DNA of 25,616 nt, from assembly GCA_034678405.1 (NCBI GenBank), contig JAXDBW010000071.1, positions 1 to 25,616 on the forward strand, given 5' to 3'. Origin of the DNA: JAXDBW01 sp034678405. Lineage in GTDB: Bacteria > Patescibacteriota > Patescibacteriia > UBA10025 > JAHIVO01. Position numbers and translations under genes: made by a program. Of this stretch, positions 14,762-21,947 are shown piece by piece (within the stretch, counting starts at the first letter, position 1; each line of letters opens with the position of its first letter). The notes under the pieces were generated by a model that was not told where the DNA came from, searched no databases, and saw only the letters and a program-made list of their open reading frames with translations.

Positions 14762-15779
14762 GCGCCCCAATGCGCTTCGCGGTATCATCATTCGTACCAC
14801 CTTCGACAAGCTCGGTGACAAGGTAATCAAGGAATTGCGCAAACATCGTGCATCACAACAAGCGATAAACGAATTGCGCATCATTCTCGAACAGACGCCC
14901 ATGGGCGGTAAGTTCATTCGGAACGCTCTGCGTGAATGGGCCGATAACCTGAGTCGCCACCATCCGGTAATCAGTTCAGCGATCGAGCCATTTCTGGAAG
15001 ATCTGCTGAGAGAGGTCGGAAGAAAAGAAGGAGAAGATGATATGGCCGGCAAAGGCAGGCAGAACCAAAAGAAAGGACAGCCGCAGTCCAAGGCAGGAGA
15101 TCCTGCCAAGGGTAAGTTGGCAGTCCTCGGCCTGCCGGATCATCTCCGTGATATAGTTGATCGAGCGCTGAGAGAGAAGATTACACCGAGCAAGCGCGAA
15201 AGCGCATATGCGGCTATATCATCGCTCTCAAAACAGCTACTCGAACGGCTAGCACAGGATATGGTCCGGGCGGGTGACGATGACGAAGCGCTCAAAGTCC
15301 TGGAATACGAGCTGAACCTAAATAAAAAGGTTACGCCCGAGGACGATGAGGCTGATGATTCACCGACGACCAATGCGGAAAAGTCGGCAGCGCTCTTTAT
15401 CGAGTGTCCGCCGATGGTGCAAGAGGCGTTAAATCACGTCATGGGCGACTTCGCTAATGATTCCGCTCAGGATCAAGTGAATTTTAATGCCCGCATGGCC
15501 GCGCTCTATGGTGACGGAAGCGCAGAACGGCTCAAGAAGGCGATAGCCAGCTTGAAGCGTGTCGCGAAGCTGCCGATCGAAGAGCGGCGCACGTGGTTTG
15601 GCGTCAGGCCAAACTACAAGACAAAGATCGCTCGCGCGATCAAGAAGATTCCGAGCAAACTGCGCGGAACGCCGCCGACCAAGGCGGCCGCGAATCGGTT
15701 TACCCGGTTTGTGAATGAATCTCGGGAAAGAAATGGCCAGCCGGCATTTCCTATCCCGTTTCCTGAAGAGGAGAATTAA
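14745..15779 (+). CDS. Basic protein of unknown function, possible dual start
   Basis: 344 aa, not recognised. GGAGGAGG at 14728-14735 lies 9 bases before the ATG. There is no signal peptide or membrane segment. It has three parts: an N-terminal helical segment (1-95), a Lys/Gln/Gly-rich hinge (100-122), and a helical C-terminal two-thirds with an acidic break (about 198-208) and a strongly basic end (about 262-330: RLKKAIASLKRVAK, KTKIARAIKKIPSK). An in-frame ATG at residue 100 (15042) has AAGGAG 8 bases before it and opens with MAGKGRQ, echoing the true start MAGRDKR; a shorter 245-aa product is plausible. It is first of three overlapping or near-abutting genes, with 3 bases to the next, whose products look membrane-embedded, so it may be their cytoplasmic partner. 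Nucleic-acid binding is possible from charge alone. Confidence 0.75.
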   Translation: MAGRDKRPNALRGIIIRTTFDKLGDKVIKELRKHRASQQAINELRIILEQTPMGGKFIRNALREWADNLSRHHPVISSAIEPFLEDLLREVGRKEGEDDMAGKGRQNQKKGQPQSKAGDPAKGKLAVLGLPDHLRDIVDRALREKITPSKRESAYAAISSLSKQLLERLAQDMVRAGDDDEALKVLEYELNLNKKVTPEDDEADDSPTTNAEKSAALFIECPPMVQEALNHVMGDFANDSAQDQVNFNARMAALYGDGSAERLKKAIASLKRVAKLPIEERRTWFGVRPNYKTKIARAIKKIPSKLRGTPPTKAAANRFTRFVNESRERNGQPAFPIPFPEEEN

Positions 15780-15782
15780 GCA

Positions 15783-16571
15783 ATGGCTGATAATGAAAAA
15801 CCCGCCGTACCGGAGTGGGTGCAACAACTGATGAACGCCACGGTCGATAAGATCGAGGGGTTCGGCGAAGGTGTCGCCCAGACGATCTACATGTTCTTCT
15901 TGAACATGACCTTCTGGCAGAAGGTCGCCATGGTCGTCCTGGGCGCCGCTACGGGCAAACTCGCTCTCAATGAACTCAAGAATTTCCTCATGGATGATCC
16001 TGAGTTCACGCGCGAGACCGCTAAGTATATCAAGCGGAAAGAATTCCGTGAGTGGTTCGACAAACACGCCGATCGGGCATGGGCTCTGATTGAGGGGACG
16101 TTTCGCGCTCTGAACCAGTGGTTGACTGACCGTCGTGGTGGTCGATCGCCGGTGTATGGGCCGGACGGGGATGTTACCCGATCCGAACTGAAGGAATTCT
16201 TCACCACGAAGATTCCGGAAGTCCTGAAATCAATCCGGGATTATGAACATCCCGGACTGCAGCGGAGCATTCGTGACGCGCAGAAGCGGAATCTTTCGCT
16301 TCGCCGTCGGATATGGACCGCCAACTGGATGGGGATCATTGCAAGTGCGCTCGCATTTTGCATGGTATTTGTCGCTCCAGCGATCTGGAAATGGGGATTC
16401 GCTGGTGTTCTGACGATTTTCATTCCGATCACCGTCATCGGTGTGGTCTACTTCGGCCGTCGCTATCTGCGACACCTGAGTCAGACCGCTGTCACGGATG
16501 ATGACAACTCTGAACCCGAAACCACGTCCGCGCTGACCGTCCGGCCGGAAGGAGGCATTACTCATGGCTGA
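15783..16571 (+). CDS. Membrane protein of unknown function (262 aa)
   Basis: 262 aa, not recognised. AGAGGAG lies 8 bases before the ATG, 3 bases after the previous stop. Residues about 33-60 form one hydrophobic or amphipathic helix (TFWQKVAMVVLGAATGKLAL). A soluble charged middle of about 115 residues follows, containing YIKRKEFREWFDKHADRAW. Two adjacent membrane helices lie at about 178-202 and 205-225, before a short acidic tail. The basic residues flanking the C-terminal hairpin suggest that the middle domain stays in the cytoplasm. The last 8 bases overlap the start of the next gene, so the two are translationally coupled. Their N-termini are alike (MADNEKP, MADEHVN), but the bodies show no obvious similarity. 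Confidence 0.75.
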   Translation: MADNEKPAVPEWVQQLMNATVDKIEGFGEGVAQTIYMFFLNMTFWQKVAMVVLGAATGKLALNELKNFLMDDPEFTRETAKYIKRKEFREWFDKHADRAWALIEGTFRALNQWLTDRRGGRSPVYGPDGDVTRSELKEFFTTKIPEVLKSIRDYEHPGLQRSIRDAQKRNLSLRRRIWTANWMGIIASALAFCMVFVAPAIWKWGFAGVLTIFIPITVIGVVYFGRRYLRHLSQTAVTDDDNSEPETTSALTVRPEGGITHG

Positions 16572-18453
16572 TGAACACGTCAACCCGAATGAGACTCCAG
16601 GTAATGATGCGCAGCATCAGTCGACGGAGTCCCGGAAAAAATCGTCCAGTCGTGATGACCGGCCCGAACGCTGGTATACAGCGCTCTTTGATGCGCTGAA
16701 GATTCCGCTGTTCGCGTTTTTCGTCCTCTGGACGCTCGACGTACGTATTGCCGAGCAGCTCATGGAGCGGGCGACGACAGAAGCGAAGAACCTGCGCGAC
16801 CTGATTCGTCTGATCCTCGGAGAGGTGTGGTGGCAGATCGCTATCCTGGCCTTCCTGACTCTGTGTGCACTTGGCGCGCTACTGGGATTCAAGAACGGAT
16901 ACACCTTTATCGTGCTGCTCATCTTCACGAGTACCCTGACCGCCTACCTCTTGGTAGTTGTGACGATGATCGCCCATGTGTATGCGGCGATTGACAAAAG
17001 GGTATACGTGGGCGATGTCCTGGAAACCATTGGTGCGCTTGTCACTCAGATCATCTTTTGGAATGCCAGTATCATAATCACCGTATTGCACTTCTGGCCA
17101 TTTGCCTCACAGCATTTGCTTGAAGCGTATCTGGTGGTGTTGGTTGGCGAAGTTGGTCTGATGGCACTGGACTTCTCGCGAGGTCGGTTTTTCGTAAAGC
17201 ATATCCGGGCGATGGCAGCTACGTATGTTTATCTGGTAGTTGCCGTAAATTTCCTCGGATTGCTCATACCGGCTGTGCTGCCGCTCTTCCCCCAGGAAGT
17301 GCAGCACGCGGTCAGTAATGTGAAGAATGCCGTCTATGCGAGTGTCGTCCATAGTGATGTCGCACGACCGGCGGGGGATGTTGTCTTTGACCTCACGGTC
17401 AATGATGACGACCTGTTGGAGCTTCGTCGGCATTTGCGCTTGCGTTCTGACACGACAGCGGCCGATGTATTGACAGGTAAGAATCTGGCGTACGCGGATG
17501 TCAACCGTGACTCCGTTGTCGATTCAGCCGATCTGAAGCTCTTCGAACGAGCGATGGCGGCCACCGGTCAGTACTATGATCCGAGACTAGACCTCAATCA
17601 TGATGGGGTTGTTAACCTCTATGATCTGGACAGTCTGTCCTCATCGACCGATGCTGAGCGAGCGCGTATCGATTCAGTCAAGGCGCTCTATCAACTGCGA
17701 CTGGATAATATGCAGTTGCTGCTGCTCGAGGCACCGAGAGATGGTGACACCGATCGGAAGTCACGATCGCTGATGGCCGACGCTGACACCACTGCGTCAA
17801 CAACTAGCGGTGCTCAGCCTGGTACGGTACCGAGTCAGCATCCCGACAGTATGATACAGCCGCCGACCCAGCAGCAGTCGCCCCCACCGGCGCAGCCTCG
17901 ACAGCCGCTCCAGGGGACGACCAGGATAGCCCGGGGATCGATCGATGCCCAGGCACAACTCGCCTCCGCGGTGACGGTCAATCCCCACCAGCCGATTCGG
18001 CTGCAATGCAGTCAGTCTGATCCGCCGTTTCAGGTCGACGTGCTTTCGTCACGGATGATCAACGACCGACAGATCGAGGTGGTGGTGCAGTATTCCCTGC
18101 CAGGATTGACGGCCGACGGGAAACACAACGCGGTGATTGCCGTCGGATCAGGGACTCAGTTGGTAGTCAAGTGGAAGGATATTAACTATCCGACCCGAGT
18201 ATTCCATCAAGAGTTCTACGTCAGTTCGGTGACGATGACCACCTGGCCGCTCAACGAAGTATACAGCACCGTCCCGCTCAATACGGTGGTTCGGTCCATT
18301 TCGTTGACGACGTCGGTGCGGGCGTCCCTTATCCTGACAGCGCCTGAGGCCCTGCCCAAGGCCTATGCGCTTGATGTCGATCGCGTCTACTTCAAGTTGA
18401 AACGCGACCGGGAGGGTACCTGGGATAACTTCCTCATGGTATCCGCGAGCTGA
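16564..18453 (+). CDS. Six-helix membrane protein with dockerin-like EF-hand pair and exported C-terminal domain
   Basis: 629 aa. GGAAGGAGG lies upstream of the ATG, inside the previous gene. After a hydrophilic N-terminus (1-37), about six membrane helices follow (near 42-60, 90-109, 112-137, 153-178, 184-203, 219-243). An even number puts the rest on the same side as the N-terminus; topology is not certain. Residues 309-358 hold two 12-residue calcium-loop motifs, DVNRDSVVDSAD (312-323) and DLNHDGVVNLYD (343-354), spaced as in type I dockerins. A Gln/Pro/Ser-rich linker (about 412-452) leads to a beta-rich C-terminal domain (470-629). I do not recognise the whole protein. Dockerins are normally carried by secreted enzymes, so one on a polytopic membrane protein is odd. 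It closes the block and is followed by a strong terminator. Confidence 0.78.
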   Translation: MADEHVNPNETPGNDAQHQSTESRKKSSSRDDRPERWYTALFDALKIPLFAFFVLWTLDVRIAEQLMERATTEAKNLRDLIRLILGEVWWQIAILAFLTLCALGALLGFKNGYTFIVLLIFTSTLTAYLLVVVTMIAHVYAAIDKRVYVGDVLETIGALVTQIIFWNASIIITVLHFWPFASQHLLEAYLVVLVGEVGLMALDFSRGRFFVKHIRAMAATYVYLVVAVNFLGLLIPAVLPLFPQEVQHAVSNVKNAVYASVVHSDVARPAGDVVFDLTVNDDDLLELRRHLRLRSDTTAADVLTGKNLAYADVNRDSVVDSADLKLFERAMAATGQYYDPRLDLNHDGVVNLYDLDSLSSSTDAERARIDSVKALYQLRLDNMQLLLLEAPRDGDTDRKSRSLMADADTTASTTSGAQPGTVPSQHPDSMIQPPTQQQSPPPAQPRQPLQGTTRIARGSIDAQAQLASAVTVNPHQPIRLQCSQSDPPFQVDVLSSRMINDRQIEVVVQYSLPGLTADGKHNAVIAVGSGTQLVVKWKDINYPTRVFHQEFYVSSVTMTTWPLNEVYSTVPLNTVVRSISLTTSVRASLILTAPEALPKAYALDVDRVYFKLKRDREGTWDNFLMVSAS

Positions 18454-18480
18454 TCTCGCTCGTACGTTTTTTTCCTTTGC

Positions 18481-18514
18481 GGACCGTATGTCACATGATG
18501 TGCGGTCCTTTTTT
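18481..18514 (+). terminator. Rho-independent terminator of the 14.6-18.5 kb block
   Basis: GGACCGTATGTC (18481-18492) pairs with GATGTGCGGTCC (18497-18508) as a 12-bp stem with three G-U pairs and an ACAT loop, followed by six T residues. A smaller stem, GCGAG-ctgat-CTCGC, overlaps the stop codon region upstream and is followed at some distance by another T run. Confidence 0.9.
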
Positions 18515-18535
18515 ATTTGTCGGGGAGGGAGGGGG

Positions 18536-18564
18536 TTGATTTATTGAGAATAATTTGCTATACT
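18536..18564 (+). promoter_or_regulatory. Promoter of the surface-protein array
   Basis: TTGATT (18536-18541) and TATACT (18559-18564) are exactly 17 bases apart, and TG-C before the -10 makes it an extended -10. The predicted start near 18571 rules out a start codon at 18555 for the following gene and gives a 32-nt leader to ATG 18603. Confidence 0.8.
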
Positions 18565-18602
18565 GTAGGGGAACAAAAATAAAAAATACAAACTATTTTG
18601 TT

Positions 18603-21600
18603 ATGCGTATGAAGCGCCTTGGGCACCTCATCTTAGCTACCCTGATAGTTTTCGGAACTATCCTTTTTAATGTGCCGAGTGCTGCGGCTGCCTACGGCGA
18701 TGTCAGCGCCTATGCTGGCAAGCCATACGGCGGAGATGGGGGCAGTCGTCTCAATGCCTATTTTGATTTCCCCAGGGATATCGATCGAGATAGCTCGGGG
18801 AATTTTTATATTGCCGATACCTATAATAATGTCATTCGCAAAATTTCCAGCGGTGGGACAGTTAGTACACTGGCTGGTAGCGGGTCGTATGGCGATGCGA
18901 CCGGGAGCGCGACGAGCGCCCAGTTTGCGTTGCCCAGCGGAGTGGCCGTTGGTTCAGACAGCTCAGTGTATGTCGCTGATACAAATAATGGCAAAATCAA
19001 GAAGATCGCTAGCGGCAGCGTCAGTACGCTCGCCAGTGGGTTATCGGGTCCGCAGGGCGTCGTGCCGTACGGCAGTACGCTCTATTTCACGGATACCGGC
19101 AATGGCGCCATCAAGAAAGTATCCACAAGCGGCGGAACTGTGACGACAGTAGCGAGCGGTTTATCTGATCCGCGACGTATGGATATCGCCACTGACGGCT
19201 CACAACTATATGTCGCAGAAAACGGCAAGCATCGTGTCATCGCCGTAAATACGACCTCAGGCTCAGTTGCGGTCGTTGCTGGTAGTGGTACGTCCGGTTA
19301 CAAAGAGGGGACGGGCACCAGTGCTCAGTTTGAGCAGGTATGGAGCGTGACGCTTGACGGGAGCTATCTCTATGTGACCGATCATGATGACTGGATCGTC
19401 GATCGGGTGCGCAAGATTAATATCGCCACGAATCAGACGTCGCTTATTTACCAAGACACTCGACAAAATGAATTAATTTACCCCTCCGGCATTACCACAG
19501 ATAGTACGTATGTGTATGTAGTGAATGCGGGGCTCGGGACTGTCCACCGGTTTAGTAAAACCGACGGAAGCAATAACTCATTGTTCGCTGGTGCCGATCG
19601 CTTTGGCAATCTCAACGGCTCGGTCACGAGCGCGCTCTTTGGCCGGCCGTACGATATCACCATGTCCGCCGACGGTCAGACATTGTATATTGCGGACAAT
19701 AATAAGATTCGCAAGATTGATGTCGCCAGCGGAACCGTCAGTCACGTGATTGGATCAAGTGTCGATAACTATCGTGGGGAAGGGACCGACTACGATTCAT
19801 TACCAGTCAGATTCTCTACGATCCAGAGCATCACCATGAATTCGACCGGCACCCGGCTCTATGTCGTCGACCGGTGGAATAACCGCATCCGGGGCATCAA
19901 TCTCCAGGCGAGCCCAGTGAGCACCTTCCTCGTGACTGGCGCAGGGCTGATCAATACGACTGGCGCGAGTGATAATGGTTATGCAGAGGGCACGCGCTGT
20001 AGTGAGACAGTCCAGACTACTGGTGTGGCTGGTTGTGCATATTTCCGTGGGCCGTCGGGTATCGTGATCAGTCCCGACAATCAGTATCTCTATGTATCAG
20101 ATACTGGCAATAATAAGATCCGCAAAGTACGCATCTCTGATGGTCAGACGTGGCTGGTGGCTGGCTCGAGTGCTGGGTTCAAAAACGGCGTTGGCTCAGC
20201 CGCTCAGTTCAACAAACCCTTTGGTTTAACCATCGATAGTACAGGCAATACTTTATATGTAGCCGATACCAATAACCATTCTATCCGGCGGATTGATCTC
20301 ACGTCCAATACGGTCAGCCTACTCGCGGGTAATGGAACCATCGGCTATCGTGAAGCCATCGGGACGGATGCGCGACTGTCCTATCCTGAGTATGTCAAGA
20401 TGGGGAGCGATGGTCTGCTCTATTTTTCTGAGGGTGGCTCGCAGCGGGTCCGTCAGGTCAATCCCGCGACGGGTTTGACCAAGCTGATCGCTGGCTCGGG
20501 CACGACGGGGTTTAAGAATGGTGGCCAAACGACCGCGCAATTTAATGGTCCCAAGGGCCTCGCCCCTGATCCATCGCACAGCGTCATGTATGTGGCCGAT
20601 ACATTTAACGATACTATTCGCAGAATAGATCTGACCGGGACCGCTCCCTACGCCAATCCTGCCCCCACCGTGACGAGTGTATCACCAAATGCCGTGAATC
20701 CCGCCTGGGACAATGGCAGCGGTCTCCAGGTGGCAGTCCAGGGGACGAACTTCCTCTACGGACTCGTCACGTATTTCGGTGATATCCCGGCCGAAAAAAC
20801 ATATGTGCAGTCGGGTACGTCACTGGCTGTGAAACTGCCACTTTCCCAGATGAGCCCGGGCTGGTATGATGTGACGGTGAAAAATCTCGACGGCCAAATC
20901 CAGACCCTCGAGCGAGGACTGGGGATCACGGATAGTGCTGGGACTGTGCCGGGGGATTATTATCCATATTCTGGTAAGACATCGGGGACGATCAGCGGGC
21001 CTCCTATTGCCGCTGCGGCAAGTCAGTTTTTCCCATACGATTCTAGTTTACGCGGTGGGTTTTTCTCCGCGGCCGGGAATGTGACTGGCGATAGTCGTGA
21101 CGAGATTGTTACCGGGACCGGGGTTGGTTTCGCCCCCCAGGTGCGGGTATTTGATGAGCAGGGAAATCTCAAATCTCAATTCTTCGCCTATGCGACCACC
21201 CTCCGGACTGGCGTCCGGGTGAGCGCCTGCGATGTGACCGGCGATGGCACTGATGAGATCGTAACTGTGCCGGGCGCGGGTGGTGCTCCGCATGTCCGTA
21301 TCTTCAATGCTGATGGGACCCCGCGGACGGCAGGGTTCTTCGCATTGGATGGTAAGTTTAAGGGTGGGGCGTTTCTCTCCTGCGGTGACACTGATGGCGA
21401 CGGGACGCAGGAGATCGTGGTCGCGGCCGACCAGGGTGGCGGGCCGCACGTCCTCGTATATAATAAAGATGGTAAGATCCTCACCAACTTCATGGCCTAT
21501 GATCCTGGCTTTCGGGGGGGTATCACCGTCACCACAGCCGACATGGATGGCGATGGTCGTGATGAGATAATCACCGGCCCACGTTTCGGTTCACCCCATA

Positions 21601-21947
21601 TTCAGATTTTCCAGATCCGGCCCAATGAACTCAAGCGACTCTCCCCTGGCTTCCTTGCCTTTAATCGGGACTACAAAGGTGGTGTGACCGTGACTGGCGT
21701 CGACACTGATGGTGACGGAACCAAGGAACTGGTCGTCGGGGTGGGAGAGAGTGCGACTCCCTTTGTAAAAATATTTAATATTCGTGAAGAATGGCAAAAA
21801 GAGTTTTATGTCTACAGTACCGCCTTTACCGGTGGGCTGCAGCTCAGCGGCGGTGACGTGGATGGCGATGGTGCAGATGAGTTATTAGTTCTCCCGCGCG
21901 GTGGTGGCGGACCAAATTTACGAGTTATTAATGTGGATGAAATCTAA
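18603..21947 (+). CDS. Large secreted protein: NHL beta-propellers, IPT/TIG domain, C-terminal FG-GAP module
   Basis: 1114 aa from ATG 18603; ATG 18609 is equally possible. A signal peptide (basic MRMKR, hydrophobic core, cleavage near SAAAA) is followed by about 12 NHL-type repeats (to about residue 690), each with a core like LYVADTNNHSIRRID. That number would suit two six-bladed propellers. An IPT/TIG immunoglobulin-like domain spans about 685-777 (PTVTSVSPNAV ... GWYDVTVKNLDG). From about 805 to the end come six FG-GAP/VCBS repeats with calcium-type D-x-D-G-D-G motifs (DTDGDGTQEIVV, DMDGDGRDEIIT, DVDGDGADELL). It is probably displayed on the cell surface for binding or adhesion; no catalytic motif is seen. 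The same C-terminal module ends the next protein and begins in the third. Confidence 0.88.
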   Translation: MRMKRLGHLILATLIVFGTILFNVPSAAAAYGDVSAYAGKPYGGDGGSRLNAYFDFPRDIDRDSSGNFYIADTYNNVIRKISSGGTVSTLAGSGSYGDATGSATSAQFALPSGVAVGSDSSVYVADTNNGKIKKIASGSVSTLASGLSGPQGVVPYGSTLYFTDTGNGAIKKVSTSGGTVTTVASGLSDPRRMDIATDGSQLYVAENGKHRVIAVNTTSGSVAVVAGSGTSGYKEGTGTSAQFEQVWSVTLDGSYLYVTDHDDWIVDRVRKINIATNQTSLIYQDTRQNELIYPSGITTDSTYVYVVNAGLGTVHRFSKTDGSNNSLFAGADRFGNLNGSVTSALFGRPYDITMSADGQTLYIADNNKIRKIDVASGTVSHVIGSSVDNYRGEGTDYDSLPVRFSTIQSITMNSTGTRLYVVDRWNNRIRGINLQASPVSTFLVTGAGLINTTGASDNGYAEGTRCSETVQTTGVAGCAYFRGPSGIVISPDNQYLYVSDTGNNKIRKVRISDGQTWLVAGSSAGFKNGVGSAAQFNKPFGLTIDSTGNTLYVADTNNHSIRRIDLTSNTVSLLAGNGTIGYREAIGTDARLSYPEYVKMGSDGLLYFSEGGSQRVRQVNPATGLTKLIAGSGTTGFKNGGQTTAQFNGPKGLAPDPSHSVMYVADTFNDTIRRIDLTGTAPYANPAPTVTSVSPNAVNPAWDNGSGLQVAVQGTNFLYGLVTYFGDIPAEKTYVQSGTSLAVKLPLSQMSPGWYDVTVKNLDGQIQTLERGLGITDSAGTVPGDYYPYSGKTSGTISGPPIAAAASQFFPYDSSLRGGFFSAAGNVTGDSRDEIVTGTGVGFAPQVRVFDEQGNLKSQFFAYATTLRTGVRVSACDVTGDGTDEIVTVPGAGGAPHVRIFNADGTPRTAGFFALDGKFKGGAFLSCGDTDGDGTQEIVVAADQGGGPHVLVYNKDGKILTNFMAYDPGFRGGITVTTADMDGDGRDEIITGPRFGSPHIQIFQIRPNELKRLSPGFLAFNRDYKGGVTVTGVDTDGDGTKELVVGVGESATPFVKIFNIREEWQKEFYVYSTAFTGGLQLSGGDVDGDGADELLVLPRGGGGPNLRVINVDEI
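21459..21496 (+). repeat. 38-base direct repeat, copy 1 (within FG-GAP module)
   Basis: This stretch, encoding YNKDGKILTNFMA, is identical base for base to 23228-23265 in the next gene. Codon choice is preserved, so it reflects recent duplication or gene conversion rather than protein-level constraint alone. Confidence 0.9.

Noticed and set aside
17494..17630. Cellulosome component
   Set aside because: No cohesin, cellulase or secreted scaffold is seen; only the dockerin-like loops are supported.
18555..18602. Start of the NHL protein at 18555
   Set aside because: It lies upstream of and overlaps the -10 box, and the signal peptide begins at 18603 or 18609.
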